From positions 1,550,001 to 1,614,000 of the forward strand of contig CAWFFZ010000008.1 of assembly GCA_963815295.1 (NCBI GenBank): a DNA stretch of 64,000 bases, in the 5' to 3' direction. A program made the position numbers and the translations under genes. Every line of letters starts with the position of its first letter. Positions within the stretch are counted from its first letter, which is position 1. This stretch comes from JACDHG01 sp963815295 (GTDB taxonomy: Bacteria > Actinomycetota > Actinomycetes > Propionibacteriales > Nocardioidaceae). Below are positions 28,108 through 36,453 of this stretch, in pieces. The notes below the pieces were generated by a model that was not told where the DNA came from, ran no database searches, and saw only the letters and a program-made list of their open reading frames with translations.

Positions 28108-29139
28108 TCAGGCCGTCGCGCGCCGGATGAGTTCGACCGGGAGCACGGTGGACTTTGCCGGCTGCTCCCCGGCGATCCGTTGGAGCAGCACTTCAGCCAT
28201 GGCTTGACCGATCTCCGCCGTTGGCTGCCGCACCGTCGTGAGCGCAGGGTCAGCCGTGGCCGCGTCGCCGGTGTCGTCGAAACCGACCACGGCCACGTCG
28301 TCGAAAATCCGTCGGCCACTCGCCTGGATTGCTCGCATCGCACCCAGCGCGGTGAGGTCCGACGCGGCAAACACCGCGTCGATGTCTGGCTGCGCGTCGA
28401 GCAGGTTCTTCATCCCCTCGTACCCCTTGGCGATGGTGAAGTCCCCGTTGGCGATCAGCCCGGGTCGCATCGGAAGGTCGAGGTCCGCGACGGTCTTGAT
28501 GTACCCGGCGAGCCGGTCCTGGCCGGCGCACATGTCCTGCGGGCCGGTCACGGTGGCGACGACCCGCCGTCCGCTGTCGAAGAGGTGCCGGATCGCCAGC
28601 TCGGCGCCTCCGACGTTGTCGGCGTCGACGTAATAGAGATTCTGGCCATTGCTCAACGGACGGCCACACAGCACCGTCGGGATCCCGAGTTCCTCGAGCC
28701 GCTCCGGTAGCTCATCCTTTCCGTGCATCGAGATCAGGAGAACGCCGTCCACGTGGCCGCCCGCGGCGTAGTCGAGGAATCGCGCGTGGTCCTCCGGCAT
28801 GGACGCGACGCTGAAGACCAGTTGCATGCCCGCGTCGGCGATCCCGGTGTGAGTGCTCCTCAGGACTCCGAGGAAGAAGGGGTCGGTGAAGAGCCGATCC
28901 TCATTCTCGTCCACGTAGAAGGCGACGGAGTCACTGCGCCCCGTGACAAGGGAGCGAGCGGCGCGGTTGGGTGTGTAGGACAGCTCGGCTGCTGCGGCCT
29001 GGACTGCGGCTCGAGAACTTTCACTGACATTCGCCGCCCCCCGCAGTACGCGGCTGGCCGTAGCACGCGAAACCCCCGCGCGCGCAGCAACGGCTTCCAG
29101 CGTCGGCGCCGCGTGCAGGTCCGGACGTGCGTTCGTCAC
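28108..29139 (-). CDS. LacI-family transcriptional regulator
   Basis: 343 residues from GTG. The helix-turn-helix is at about 13-32 (LEAVAARAGVSRATASRVL), with hinge RAARSLVTGRSD. The effector domain follows the periplasmic-binding fold to the end (GFDDTGDA, LTTVRQPTAEIGQAMAE). It should repress the downstream sugar operon through the palindrome at 28022. Its GTG overlaps the TGA of the upstream APC transporter by four bases (GTGA), an odd link between unrelated genes. CACACT six bases upstream is a weak -10 candidate. Confidence 0.92.
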   Translation of the reverse strand: MTNARPDLHAAPTLEAVAARAGVSRATASRVLRGAANVSESSRAAVQAAAAELSYTPNRAARSLVTGRSDSVAFYVDENEDRLFTDPFFLGVLRSTHTGIADAGMQLVFSVASMPEDHARFLDYAAGGHVDGVLLISMHGKDELPERLEELGIPTVLCGRPLSNGQNLYYVDADNVGGAELAIRHLFDSGRRVVATVTGPQDMCAGQDRLAGYIKTVADLDLPMRPGLIANGDFTIAKGYEGMKNLLDAQPDIDAVFAASDLTALGAMRAIQASGRRIFDDVAVVGFDDTGDAATADPALTTVRQPTAEIGQAMAEVLLQRIAGEQPAKSTVLPVELIRRATA

Positions 29140-30713
29140 GAAGGGAGTGTGCCACGGACGTCAACCGCTGGTGGCACGATCACGCTGCGAAGCAGGGCCG
29201 AACAGACCGTGTCAGCTGACGTCTTCGTCTTCACCGTGACGCGTGCTCGACGTGCCCCACTGATCGCGCCCGGACCGCGGTCGTCGCGCTCGGCACGCCG
29301 CTCAGCAGCCGCGGATGACCGCAGCTGGAACGGCACCGACGTCATCATCACCCCGGGCGTGAACAGCAACCGACCCTTCAGCCGGAGCGCGCTCTGGTTG
29401 TGCAGCAGCTGCTCCCACCAGCGGCCGACGACGTATTCGGGGATGTAGACGGTGACGACATCGCGCGGACTCTTGCGGCGGATGTCACGCACGTAGTCAA
29501 GGATCGGCTTGGTGATCTCGCGGTACGGCGACGCCAGTACCTTGAGTGGGACGGGAAGGTGCGCCTCCTCCCACGCCTGCATCAGCGCTTGCGTCGACTC
29601 CTCGTCGACATCAACGGTGACAGCCTCGAGAGTGTTCGGCCGGGACGCCCTGGCGTACGCGATGGCCCGCAGGGTCGGCTTGTGCACCTTGGAGACGAGC
29701 ACGATCGCGTGGATGCGAGAAGGCAGCGACGCGTCCGCGTCGGCGGCTGCGAGCTCGCGACCCACCAGGTCGTAGTGGTGGTGAATCCCTTTCATGATGA
29801 AGAAGAGCACGACCATCGCCGTAATCGCGATCCATGCACCCGACAAGAACTTGGTAACGAGCACGATGACCAGGACGACGCCGGTCATTGCGAGCCCGAA
29901 CATGTTGATCGCCCGCGACCGCTGCATCCGTCGTCGCTCCGCCCGATCCTGCTCTGTGCGCAAGTGTCGGGTCCAGTGCCGGACCATCCCCGTCTGACTC
30001 AGCGTAAATGACACGAAGACGCCGATGATGTAGAGCTGGATCAGCTGCGTGACTTCGGCATCGAACGCCAGGATCAAGACGATGGCAAACGCGGCCAGCA
30101 CGACGATACCGTTGCTGTAGGCAAGCCGGTCGCCACGCGCGTAGAGCTGGTTCGGCGCGTACTTGTCGCGGGCCAGGATCGACGCCAGCACAGGGAATCC
30201 GTTGAAGGCAGTGTTGGCGGCGAGCACCAAGATCACCCCGGTCGCCGCGACCGTCAAGTAGAACATAAACGGCACCTGCTCAAAGACAGAGCGGGCCAGC
30301 TGGGCGATCACCGTGTGCTGGTCGTAGCCCTCCCCGACGGGCTCGCCAGTGTCGGGATCAATCAACTGGTGCGCTGGGTCTTCGGCGTAGCGGATCTCAG
30401 TCTTGTCGGCGAGGTAGATGACACCCATCAGCATGGTCACCGCGATCACACCGAGCATCAACAACGTCGAAGCGGCGTTGCGGCTCTTGGGTTTGCGGAA
30501 CGCCGGCACGCCGTTGCTGATCGCCTCGACACCCGTCAGCGCCGCACAGCCAGAGGAAAATGCGCGCGCCAGCAGGAATGCGAGCGCCGCTCCCGAAAGA
30601 CTGCTCGATGCCGTCTCCGCCTGGATGTCCAGCCTGGCGCTCTCGGCGGCGGCGAGTGTCCCCGTTGACGACTTGTAAGCGCCGAGCAACGTCATCCCAA
30701 TGATGCAGGCCAT
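29136..30713 (-). CDS. APC-superfamily transporter, C-terminal part (frameshifted gene)
   Basis: The larger part of a transporter split by one base near 30734; true coding resumes just upstream of the first Met here (FMACIIGMTLLGAYKS). It holds the later membrane segments and a cytosolic C-terminal region of about 150 residues (HAIVLVSKVHKPTLRA, VTVYIPEYVVGRWWEQLLHN). Relatives such as Rv2690c (about 657 residues) end near TSVPFQL; here about 60 more residues follow, rich in Arg and Ala, ending on the lacI start. Joined to 30397-31251 the gene would give about 704 residues. Confidence 0.78.
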   Translation of the reverse strand: MACIIGMTLLGAYKSSTGTLAAAESARLDIQAETASSSLSGAALAFLLARAFSSGCAALTGVEAISNGVPAFRKPKSRNAASTLLMLGVIAVTMLMGVIYLADKTEIRYAEDPAHQLIDPDTGEPVGEGYDQHTVIAQLARSVFEQVPFMFYLTVAATGVILVLAANTAFNGFPVLASILARDKYAPNQLYARGDRLAYSNGIVVLAAFAIVLILAFDAEVTQLIQLYIIGVFVSFTLSQTGMVRHWTRHLRTEQDRAERRRMQRSRAINMFGLAMTGVVLVIVLVTKFLSGAWIAITAMVVLFFIMKGIHHHYDLVGRELAAADADASLPSRIHAIVLVSKVHKPTLRAIAYARASRPNTLEAVTVDVDEESTQALMQAWEEAHLPVPLKVLASPYREITKPILDYVRDIRRKSPRDVVTVYIPEYVVGRWWEQLLHNQSALRLKGRLLFTPGVMMTSVPFQLRSSAAAERRAERDDRGPGAISGARRARVTVKTKTSADTVCSALLRSVIVPPAVDVRGTLPS

Positions 30714-31251
30714 GAAGCAGTACGTCGGGATGAGCGAACGCCGTACCCGACTCCTTCACACCCCGGAGGTTGATCGCCATCAACAGCACGACCAACAGAC
30801 TCGCCACTACGGCCTCGTGCCCAGAGATGAAGTCGACGGCCGACGCAGCGTTCTGCACGCCAGACGAGATCGACACCGCAACAGTCAGCACGTAGTCGAC
30901 GAGCAGGGCGCTCGCCACTACGAGACCGGCGGTCTTGCCGAGGTTGACGGTGGCGACCTCGTAGTCCCCACCACCACTGGGGTAGGCATGCACGTTCTGC
31001 CGGTATGACGCGATGACCGTCAGCATCACCACCGCGACCAAGATTGCGATCTTCCACGACCATGCGTAAGCCGAGGCGCCGGCGATCGACAGGGTCAACA
31101 GAATCTCGTCCGGCGCATACGCAACGCTCGACAGTGCGTCGCTCGCGAAGACGGGTAGCGCGATGCGCTTCGGCAGCAAGGTCTCACCGAGCTGAGCGCT
31201 TCTCAACTTGCGGCCGACCAGCAGCCGCTTGCCGATATCGCCAATGCTCAC
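30397..31251 (-). CDS. APC-superfamily transporter, N-terminal part (frameshifted gene)
   Basis: From GTG at 31251. The first 173 or so residues are good: GRKLRSAQLGETLLPKRIALP, ASDALSSVAYAPDEILLTLS and YPSGGGDYEVATVNLG, typical of actinobacterial APC permeases like Rv2690c. After GVKESGTAFA the frame becomes His- and Arg-rich nonsense. Removing one base near 30734 restores IPTYCFMACIIGMTLLG. TAGCAT six bases before the GTG is a good -10. In M. tuberculosis this gene is also divergent from the two trkA genes, as here. Substrate unknown. Confidence 0.78.
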   Translation of the reverse strand: MSIGDIGKRLLVGRKLRSAQLGETLLPKRIALPVFASDALSSVAYAPDEILLTLSIAGASAYAWSWKIAILVAVVMLTVIASYRQNVHAYPSGGGDYEVATVNLGKTAGLVVASALLVDYVLTVAVSISSGVQNAASAVDFISGHEAVVASLLVVLLMAINLRGVKESGTAFAHPDVLLHGLHHWDDVARRLQVVNGDTRRRRERQAGHPGGDGIEQSFGSGARIPAGARIFLWLCGADGCRGDQQRRAGVPQTQEPQRRFDVVDARCDRGDHADGCHLPRRQD

Positions 31252-31257
31252 GTCGCG

Positions 31258-31263
31258 ATGCTA
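31258..31263 (-). promoter_or_regulatory. -10 hexamer TAGCAT, APC transporter gene
   Basis: Minus-strand TAGCAT ends six bases before the GTG at 31251. It faces the trkA promoter in the same 73-bp gap. Confidence 0.6.
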
Positions 31264-31312
31264 GTGGGGCCCGTCATACGCGTCCCGCAGGTGTCGCGTG
31301 TCGGGTCAGGTG

Positions 31313-31318
31313 TAGCGT
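31313..31318 (+). promoter_or_regulatory. -10 hexamer TAGCGT, trkA operon
   Basis: TAGCGT ends six bases before GTG at 31325; no ribosome site is seen. Confidence 0.6.
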
Positions 31319-31324
31319 CGCAGC

Positions 31325-31987
31325 GTGCATGTCGTCATCATGGGCTGCGGCCGCGTCGGCTCGACACTGGCGCGAGCACTGGAGAAGCGCGGCCACAGCG
31401 TCTCGATCATCGACGCCAGCGAGGACGCGTTCCGGCGACTCGGTCCCAACTTCAGTGGAGACAAGGTGACCGGGTACGGCTTCGACCAAGCTGTCCTGGA
31501 GGCCGCCGGGATCGAGAAGGCTGGCGCCTTCGCCGCGGTCAGCAGCGGCGACAACTCCAACATCATCTCGGCGCGCGTCGCCCGCGAGACATTCGGCATC
31601 GACAACGTCGTGGCGCGCATCTATGACCCGGGTCGCGCAGAGGTCTACCAACGGCTGGGCATCCCCACCGTGGCGACGGTCCGTTGGACAGCCGACCAGA
31701 TCATGCGCCGGATGCTCCCCGACGGTTCCGAGCCGGAGTGGCGTGACCCGTCCAGCGCGATCCGCATCAGCGTGATCGAAGCGCCCACGGCATGGGTCGG
31801 CCGCAAGTTGACGGAGCTCGAAAACACCGGCACACGGGTCGCGTTCTTCACCCGCCTCGGCGACGGGAAGATGGCTCAACCTGACACCGTCCTGCAAGAC
31901 GGCGACCGACTCCATCTGGTGATGGCCGAGGCCGATGCGAACCGGATCATGGCGGCGATCGACGCTGGACCCGGGGAGCACGCATGA
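31325..31987 (+). CDS. TrkA-type potassium uptake regulator, first copy (CeoB-like)
   Basis: 220 residues from GTG. The Rossmann GCGRVGSTLARALEKRGH with the acidic end IDAS binds NAD(H) or a nucleotide (RCK/TrkA_N), followed by a TrkA_C domain from about 135. These cytosolic proteins gate potassium channels or Trk transporters. The next gene overlaps by four bases (ATGA) and encodes a second TrkA; the tandem matches ceoB-ceoC (Rv2691-Rv2692). No membrane Trk subunit lies nearby, except possibly the divergent APC transporter. Confidence 0.92.
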   Translation: MHVVIMGCGRVGSTLARALEKRGHSVSIIDASEDAFRRLGPNFSGDKVTGYGFDQAVLEAAGIEKAGAFAAVSSGDNSNIISARVARETFGIDNVVARIYDPGRAEVYQRLGIPTVATVRWTADQIMRRMLPDGSEPEWRDPSSAIRISVIEAPTAWVGRKLTELENTGTRVAFFTRLGDGKMAQPDTVLQDGDRLHLVMAEADANRIMAAIDAGPGEHA

Positions 31988-32655
31988 GGGTCGCGATAGC
32001 CGGAGCCGGCGCCGTCGGCCGCTCGGTGGCCGCCGAACTGCTCGAGAACGGGCACCAGGTCCTACTCATCGACAAGGATCCACGCGCTATCAAATCCGAC
32101 ATTGTGCCGAAGGCCGAGTGGCTTCTCGCCGACGCCTGCGAACTTTCATCCCTCGACGAAGCCGAGTTGCAGCGTTGCGACGTTGTCATCGCGTCGACCG
32201 GCGACGACAAGGCCAACCTGGTCATCTCGCTGCTGGCGAAGACCGAGTTCGCGGTGCCACGCACCGTCGGGCGAGTCAACCATCCCTCCAACGAATGGCT
32301 CTTCAACGAGGCATGGGGGGTCGACATCGCAGTGTCGACGCCAAGGATCATGTCGGCGCTAGTGGAGGAAGCGGTCACTGTCGGCGACGTCGTCAGGCTC
32401 TTCACGTTCCGACAGAGCGACGCCAACATGGTCGAGCTCACCCTCCCCGACGACTCGCCGTACATCGGGTCGAAGATCCAGGAAGTCCCGTGGCCGGTCG
32501 ACACGTCGCTGGTCGCGGTGCTGCGCGACGGCCATGTCCACACGCCAGATCCCGACGCGACGATCGAGGCTCACGACGAGCTACTGCTGGTGTCGACGAC
32601 CGCGGCCGAGCACGAGATCGAGATGCTCCTGGCCCCGAACGACCATCAGTCCTGA
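31984..32655 (+). CDS. TrkA-type potassium uptake regulator, second copy (CeoC-like)
   Basis: 223 residues. The nucleotide-binding motif is AGAGAVGRSVAAELLENGH with acidic LIDKD; the TrkA_C part is at about 140-215 (NMVELTLPDDSPYIGSKIQE). It overlaps the first trkA by four bases and is probably its partner in a hetero-oligomeric gating ring. Stops of this gene and the DUF3159 gene face each other nine bases apart. Confidence 0.92.
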   Translation: MRVAIAGAGAVGRSVAAELLENGHQVLLIDKDPRAIKSDIVPKAEWLLADACELSSLDEAELQRCDVVIASTGDDKANLVISLLAKTEFAVPRTVGRVNHPSNEWLFNEAWGVDIAVSTPRIMSALVEEAVTVGDVVRLFTFRQSDANMVELTLPDDSPYIGSKIQEVPWPVDTSLVAVLRDGHVHTPDPDATIEAHDELLLVSTTAAEHEIEMLLAPNDHQS

Positions 32656-32664
32656 GCCGGCTGA

Positions 32665-33363
32665 TCAGGCGGGCGCGGCGTCGGACTTGCTCGTCGGCAG
32701 CGGCGTGTTGTCACGGGTCAGCATCCACGCCATCAACGCGAGCGCGGCGACTTGGAGCGGCCAGCCCATCGCGATCTTGGCGATGCCGAGCCACCCCGCC
32801 TTTCCGGCCTCGTAGAGCGGGTACTGGACGATCACCCGGATAATGCACGGCGCGGCCAGGACCATCGTCAGCCGCGAGCAGAGCCCGACGAGATGGCGGT
32901 CCTTGTGCCATTCGGTGGGCTCGCCGGTCACGCTGCCAATCATGAAACCCACCAAGGGCCAGCGCACCAGCACCGACCCGGTCAGCAAGGTGGCGTAGAC
33001 CGCGTTGTAGATCAAGCCAGGCAGGAACGCGTCTTCGGCACGTCCCGACTTCAGGGCGAAGATCGCGGCAATCGCGATCCCGAACATGGCGTTCAGGACG
33101 AACTGGACCGTCGAGCGCTGCACGAGCCGGATGAGCAGCGCGACGACGGCAAGGCCGCCGGAGATGATCAGCGACAGCTCAAGATTGTGAGTGGTGATCC
33201 AGGTGACCGTGAACCCAAGGGTCGGCACGGCGCCTTCGAGCATGCCGCGCTTGCCGCCGAGTGCCTTCGACAGCTGTGCGCGCACGAGGGCCTCAACGGT
33301 CGTCGGCGGTGAGTCGACCCCGAGCGGCTGCGCCTCAGTCGGCGTCGTGTCAGGCAACGTCAC
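32665..33363 (-). CDS. DUF3159 membrane protein (Rv2693c-like)
   Basis: 232 residues from GTG at 33363, which overlaps the OB-fold gene's stop as GTGA. After a polar start of about 45 residues come five or six hydrophobic segments in an inside-outside pattern, with RWPLVGFMIGSVTGEPTEW in the middle, a recognisable DUF3159 stretch. Function unknown; it belongs to the conserved dut-linked operon. The frame is open further upstream, but that would overlap the OB-fold gene heavily. Confidence 0.85.
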   Translation of the reverse strand: MTLPDTTPTEAQPLGVDSPPTTVEALVRAQLSKALGGKRGMLEGAVPTLGFTVTWITTHNLELSLIISGGLAVVALLIRLVQRSTVQFVLNAMFGIAIAAIFALKSGRAEDAFLPGLIYNAVYATLLTGSVLVRWPLVGFMIGSVTGEPTEWHKDRHLVGLCSRLTMVLAAPCIIRVIVQYPLYEAGKAGWLGIAKIAMGWPLQVAALALMAWMLTRDNTPLPTSKSDAAPA

Positions 33364-33734
33364 GCCCGAAGCTCGTAGCGAGGGTTGTAGATCACTCGGA
33401 CGGAGTCCTGGCAGGACACACGACCGGTAGCCACCAGCTGGGCACCTGGCTTGATCCCGGCGATCGTACGTCGCCCGAGCCACACGAGGGTGACGGAGCC
33501 GGATCCGTCATACAAGACCGCCTCGAGCGTGGGCACACCTGCTCGTGGCGCAAGCGACACGCTCTTCAGGTGGCCGTAGACGGAGACGAGCTCGCGGTCG
33601 CTGACGGCGGCGATCTGATGGCAGCCGCTCGACTTCGACTCCGACTGCAGGTCATCCGCCTCCAGCTCGTCGGGGGTGGCCGAGAGCTTCTTCAACGCAC
33701 GGCGGAACCTGCCCGGCGCAGCTTGGGTGCTCAT
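33360..33734 (-). CDS. OB-fold nucleic-acid-binding protein (Rv2694c-like)
   Basis: 124 residues from ATG at 33734 (MSTQAAPGRFRRALKKL). The OB-fold runs from about 50 to 120: VSVYGHLKSVSLAPRAG, LEAVLYDGSGSVTLVWLGRR, then GAQLVATGRV. A GTG at 33770 overlaps the DUF3710 stop as GTGA and could be used through coupling; relatives of about 122 residues favour the ATG. Probably binds nucleic acid; role unknown. Confidence 0.82.
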   Translation of the reverse strand: MSTQAAPGRFRRALKKLSATPDELEADDLQSESKSSGCHQIAAVSDRELVSVYGHLKSVSLAPRAGVPTLEAVLYDGSGSVTLVWLGRRTIAGIKPGAQLVATGRVSCQDSVRVIYNPRYELRA

Positions 33735-33766
33735 GACGTCAGCGTACTTTGTCGGCGCCGGTCCGT

Positions 33767-34450
33767 TCACGACTCGGGTGAGTCGTCCTCCTGCTGGGGC
33801 TTGACACTGTCGGGCATCTGGAGCGGGAGCATGGTGCGCGGTGCCATCGGCCCGTCGCCACGCACGACGATGACCGCCCGGAATGCGGCCTCCAGTGCAC
33901 CGTCCGGGTCTGCCTCGGCGGCGCTTTCGCCGAGGAATGTCCCGCGCAGCATCCAGCGCGGACCATCGACGCCGACGACCCTGCTCGCCTGCGTCGCCTG
34001 CCTGCCGTCGGGGGTCTTCACCGGAACCACGACCTTGAGCTCGGTGCCGTACTCGCCGTCGACCTCGGTTGCAGTCCCGCCACGCTTGGCGGCCTCGGCG
34101 GCGATGTCGGCTCGGACGTCGTCCCAGATGCCGTCGTGACGGGGTGCGGCGAAGCCCCGAATCTCCAGCCCGGACTTGGGGCCGGCGAGCAAGACCGAGG
34201 CAACGGTCTGAGTCTGCTCGTCGACCTGCAGACGCAGTTCGAGCCCTTCGATGCCGCGGACCACAAGACCTCCGAGGTCGATGTAGTTGGGCTCGCCCTC
34301 GTCAGCGGTGGTCTCACTGCGGTCCCATGGACCACGGGGCCGCGTCGACGTGAGCTCGGACAGCTCGTCATCGGCCGGGGAGGGCTCAACGGCGTCGGCT
34401 TGGTCGGTCGACTCCTGGTCTTCCTGCTTCGATCGACGACGAAAGATCAC
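33767..34450 (-). CDS. DUF3710 protein (Rv2696c-like)
   Basis: 227 residues from GTG at 34450, overlapping the dut stop as GTGA. The first 50 residues are polar and acidic (EDQESTDQADAVEPS), then a folded domain with YIDLGGLVVRGIEGLELRLQ, ASRVVGVDGPRWMLRGTF and FRAVIVVRGDGPMAPRTMLP, the latter close to the family end. Function unknown. It stays next to dut across actinobacteria. Confidence 0.88.
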   Translation of the reverse strand: MIFRRRSKQEDQESTDQADAVEPSPADDELSELTSTRPRGPWDRSETTADEGEPNYIDLGGLVVRGIEGLELRLQVDEQTQTVASVLLAGPKSGLEIRGFAAPRHDGIWDDVRADIAAEAAKRGGTATEVDGEYGTELKVVVPVKTPDGRQATQASRVVGVDGPRWMLRGTFLGESAAEADPDGALEAAFRAVIVVRGDGPMAPRTMLPLQMPDSVKPQQEDDSPES

Positions 34451-34917
34451 GACACTGCCTCCTCTGGTGCTGCCGGGGCTGCGAAGCCCCCTGTGGAACC
34501 GTAACCGCCCGAGCTCCGGTCAGATCCCGGGAGCCGGTCGACCTCGACGAAGCGCGCCCGCTCGACCCGCTGGAAGACCAGCTGGGCGACGCGGTCGCCA
34601 CGACGTACGACGACGGCCTGCTCAGGATCAAGGTTGATCAGCAGCACCTTGACCTCTCCGCGGTAGCCGGCATCGATAGTGCCCGGTGCGTTGACGATCG
34701 AGACACCGCACCTTGCGGCGAGCCCAGAGCGAGGGTTGACGAAGGCCACAAGGCCATCGGGCAGCGCGATGCTGATGCCGGTCGGAACCATGGCCCGCTC
34801 GCCCGGCTGCAGCGTCAGGTCGATGGTGCTCTCGACGTCGGCCCCAGCATCTCCCGCATGGGCGTACGACGGAAGGCTGGCCTCAGGGTCGACCCGTCTG
34901 ATCAACACCTCGACCAT
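34447..34917 (-). CDS. dut: Deoxyuridine 5'-triphosphate nucleotidohydrolase
   Basis: 156 residues from ATG at 34917 with AAAGGG upstream. Trimeric dUTPase that turns dUTP into dUMP and PPi. All five motifs show: HAGDAGADVES (1), PRSGLAARCGVSIVNAPG (2 and part of 3), IDAGYRGEVKVLLIN (3), GDRVAQLVFQ (4) and SSGGYGSTGG (5, P-loop-like). It is first in an operon dut-DUF3710-OB-DUF3159 with four-base overlaps throughout. The next gene upstream, DUF3093, is divergent. Confidence 0.97.
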   Translation of the reverse strand: MVEVLIRRVDPEASLPSYAHAGDAGADVESTIDLTLQPGERAMVPTGISIALPDGLVAFVNPRSGLAARCGVSIVNAPGTIDAGYRGEVKVLLINLDPEQAVVVRRGDRVAQLVFQRVERARFVEVDRLPGSDRSSGGYGSTGGFAAPAAPEEAVS

Positions 34918-35004
34918 CGCCGCCTGCCCTTTCAAACTGCCGCCTTGTCACGGCCTGCTCGGCCGGCTGCCACCCTACTCGGGACCCCGCACGGCGACCG
35001 ATGG

Positions 35005-35010
35005 CAGGCT
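35005..35010 (+). promoter_or_regulatory. Possible -10 hexamer CAGGCT, DUF3093 gene
   Basis: CAGGCT ends six bases before GTG at 35017. It differs from TAN3T only at the first base. Confidence 0.4.
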
Positions 35011-35016
35011 GGCCAG

Positions 35017-35481
35017 GTGACCCGCACCGTAGCCGCCTACAGCGAGACCCTCCGGGTCCCCGTCAGCTGGTGGCTGCTCGGGTTGGGTTTCGCCGGCAGT
35101 GTCGCCTGGGTGTTCCTCGTCGCTGTCACCTGGCAGGCGGCCACCGCCGCCGGACTCCTCGCCGGTGTCCTCGTGACAGTCGGCCTGGTGCGGTACGGCT
35201 CGACACAGATCCTGGTGGACGAGGACGGCCTCCATGTCGGTCGGGCACACCTGCCGTGGCAACACGTGGGCACGGCGGCCGCTTTGGACGGGTCACACAC
35301 TCGGGCGGCTATCGGCGTGGATGCCGACGCTCGGGCCTACCTCGTGCTGCGTGCCTACTGCCGAGGGTCGGTCACGGTGCAGGTAGCCGACGACGCTGAC
35401 CCGACGCCGTACTGGCTCGTCTCGACTCGTCGACCGGTCGAGCTCGCGCGCTGCCTGACGGCGAGGAGCGTGCAAGACTAG
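35017..35481 (+). CDS. DUF3093 membrane protein (Rv2698-like)
   Basis: 154 residues from GTG. The start AAYSETLRVPVSWWLLGLGF leads into two hydrophobic segments (about 15-60), followed by a soluble domain that reads ILVDEDGLHVGRAHLPWQHV and RPVELARCLTA. This is the DUF3093 pattern. Divergent from dut with a 99-bp gap, as in M. tuberculosis. Function unknown. Confidence 0.88.
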   Translation: MTRTVAAYSETLRVPVSWWLLGLGFAGSVAWVFLVAVTWQAATAAGLLAGVLVTVGLVRYGSTQILVDEDGLHVGRAHLPWQHVGTAAALDGSHTRAAIGVDADARAYLVLRAYCRGSVTVQVADDADPTPYWLVSTRRPVELARCLTARSVQD

Positions 35482-35517
35482 ATATCCAGCCGATCAGCTT
35501 GCCGGAGGAGTCACGTC

Positions 35518-35868
35518 GTGGCCAAGAAATCTAAGGACGCCGCTGAAAAGGAGCCCAAGGAGAAGGGCAAGCACACGTGGAAGATCATGGGCACCGCAGC
35601 GTCGTTGACCGCCGGGTTCGCGGCGACGAAAGCGTTGGACGCGACCTGGAAGACCGCAACCGGCCGCGAGCCGCCGACATCCCCTGAGTCGCCTGAGATC
35701 GGCAACCGGGAGGCCATCGCTTGGGCCGCGCTCAGTGGACTCTCGATGGGGGTGGCGCGGATGTACGCGACGCGCCGGGCCGCCAACTACTGGTACCGCT
35801 CGTTCGGGACCCTGCCTCCTGGGATGAAAAAGGCCGCGACGAAGAAGACAAGAGAAAAGGTGAAGTAG
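35518..35868 (+). CDS. DUF4235 protein
   Basis: 116 residues from GTG, with GGAGGAG upstream. A Lys/Glu-rich start (about 20 residues), two hydrophobic helices (IMGTAASLTAGFAATKALD and AIAWAALSGLSMGVARMYA) that read like the DUF4235 hairpin, and a Lys-rich tail. Probably a small membrane protein. Function unknown. Confidence 0.8.
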   Translation: MAKKSKDAAEKEPKEKGKHTWKIMGTAASLTAGFAATKALDATWKTATGREPPTSPESPEIGNREAIAWAALSGLSMGVARMYATRRAANYWYRSFGTLPPGMKKAATKKTREKVK

Positions 35869-35925
35869 CCGGGGACGTGTGTCCGGGCTACTCCACCCGC
35901 AAACTGACGACGAGGTCGTCGTGCC

Positions 35926-36225
35926 TCAGGCCGCGCAGTCGCGGCAGACGAGGATGCCGTTCTTGGCGGTGGCAAGCTGGCTTCGGTGGTGGACGAGGAA
36001 ACAGCTCGAGCAGGTGAACTCGTCTTCCTGGCGCGGCAGCACCTGCACCGAGAGTTCTTCATGGGAAAGGTCGGCTCCGGGCAGCTCGAACGACTCGGCC
36101 GCCTCGACCTCGTCCTCGTCAACCTTGCCGGAGTTCTTGTCGTGGCGCCGAGCCTTGAGCTCTTCGATGGAGTCTTCGCTCAACTCTTCGTCGGTCTTGC
36201 GGGGTGCGTCATAATCAGTTGCCAT
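35926..36225 (-). CDS. DUF4193 zinc-ribbon-like protein (Rv2699c-like)
   Basis: 99 residues from ATG at 36225. An acidic helical N-terminal half (KTDEELSEDSIEELKARR) precedes a C-terminal ribbon with CSSC and CRDC. Nearly the same length as Rv2699c (100). Conserved in actinobacteria and often highly expressed; function unknown. The 228-bp gap upstream, before suhB, holds a small palindrome ATCACG-CTA-CGTGAT (36332-36346) that could be an operator. Confidence 0.9.
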   Translation of the reverse strand: MATDYDAPRKTDEELSEDSIEELKARRHDKNSGKVDEDEVEAAESFELPGADLSHEELSVQVLPRQEDEFTCSSCFLVHHRSQLATAKNGILVCRDCAA

Positions 36226-36453
36226 AGGTTGTCGCTCACTCGTCCTTCGCTCGCTGTGGTGCGAGGGTTCAACGCGGCAGCGCCGCGATTTGTGCCCGCC
36301 CCGGCGGCGCGATTGTGCCTGATTTCGCGCGATCACGCTACGTGATTCGAGTTTTCTCTTCCTGGTTGACGCCAAACCGTGCTCCGAGGGGGCTTTGAGA
36401 GTGGCGCAACACACACCATCCCGGGCGTATGGCGCCCGTTCCGGTCCGTCGAA

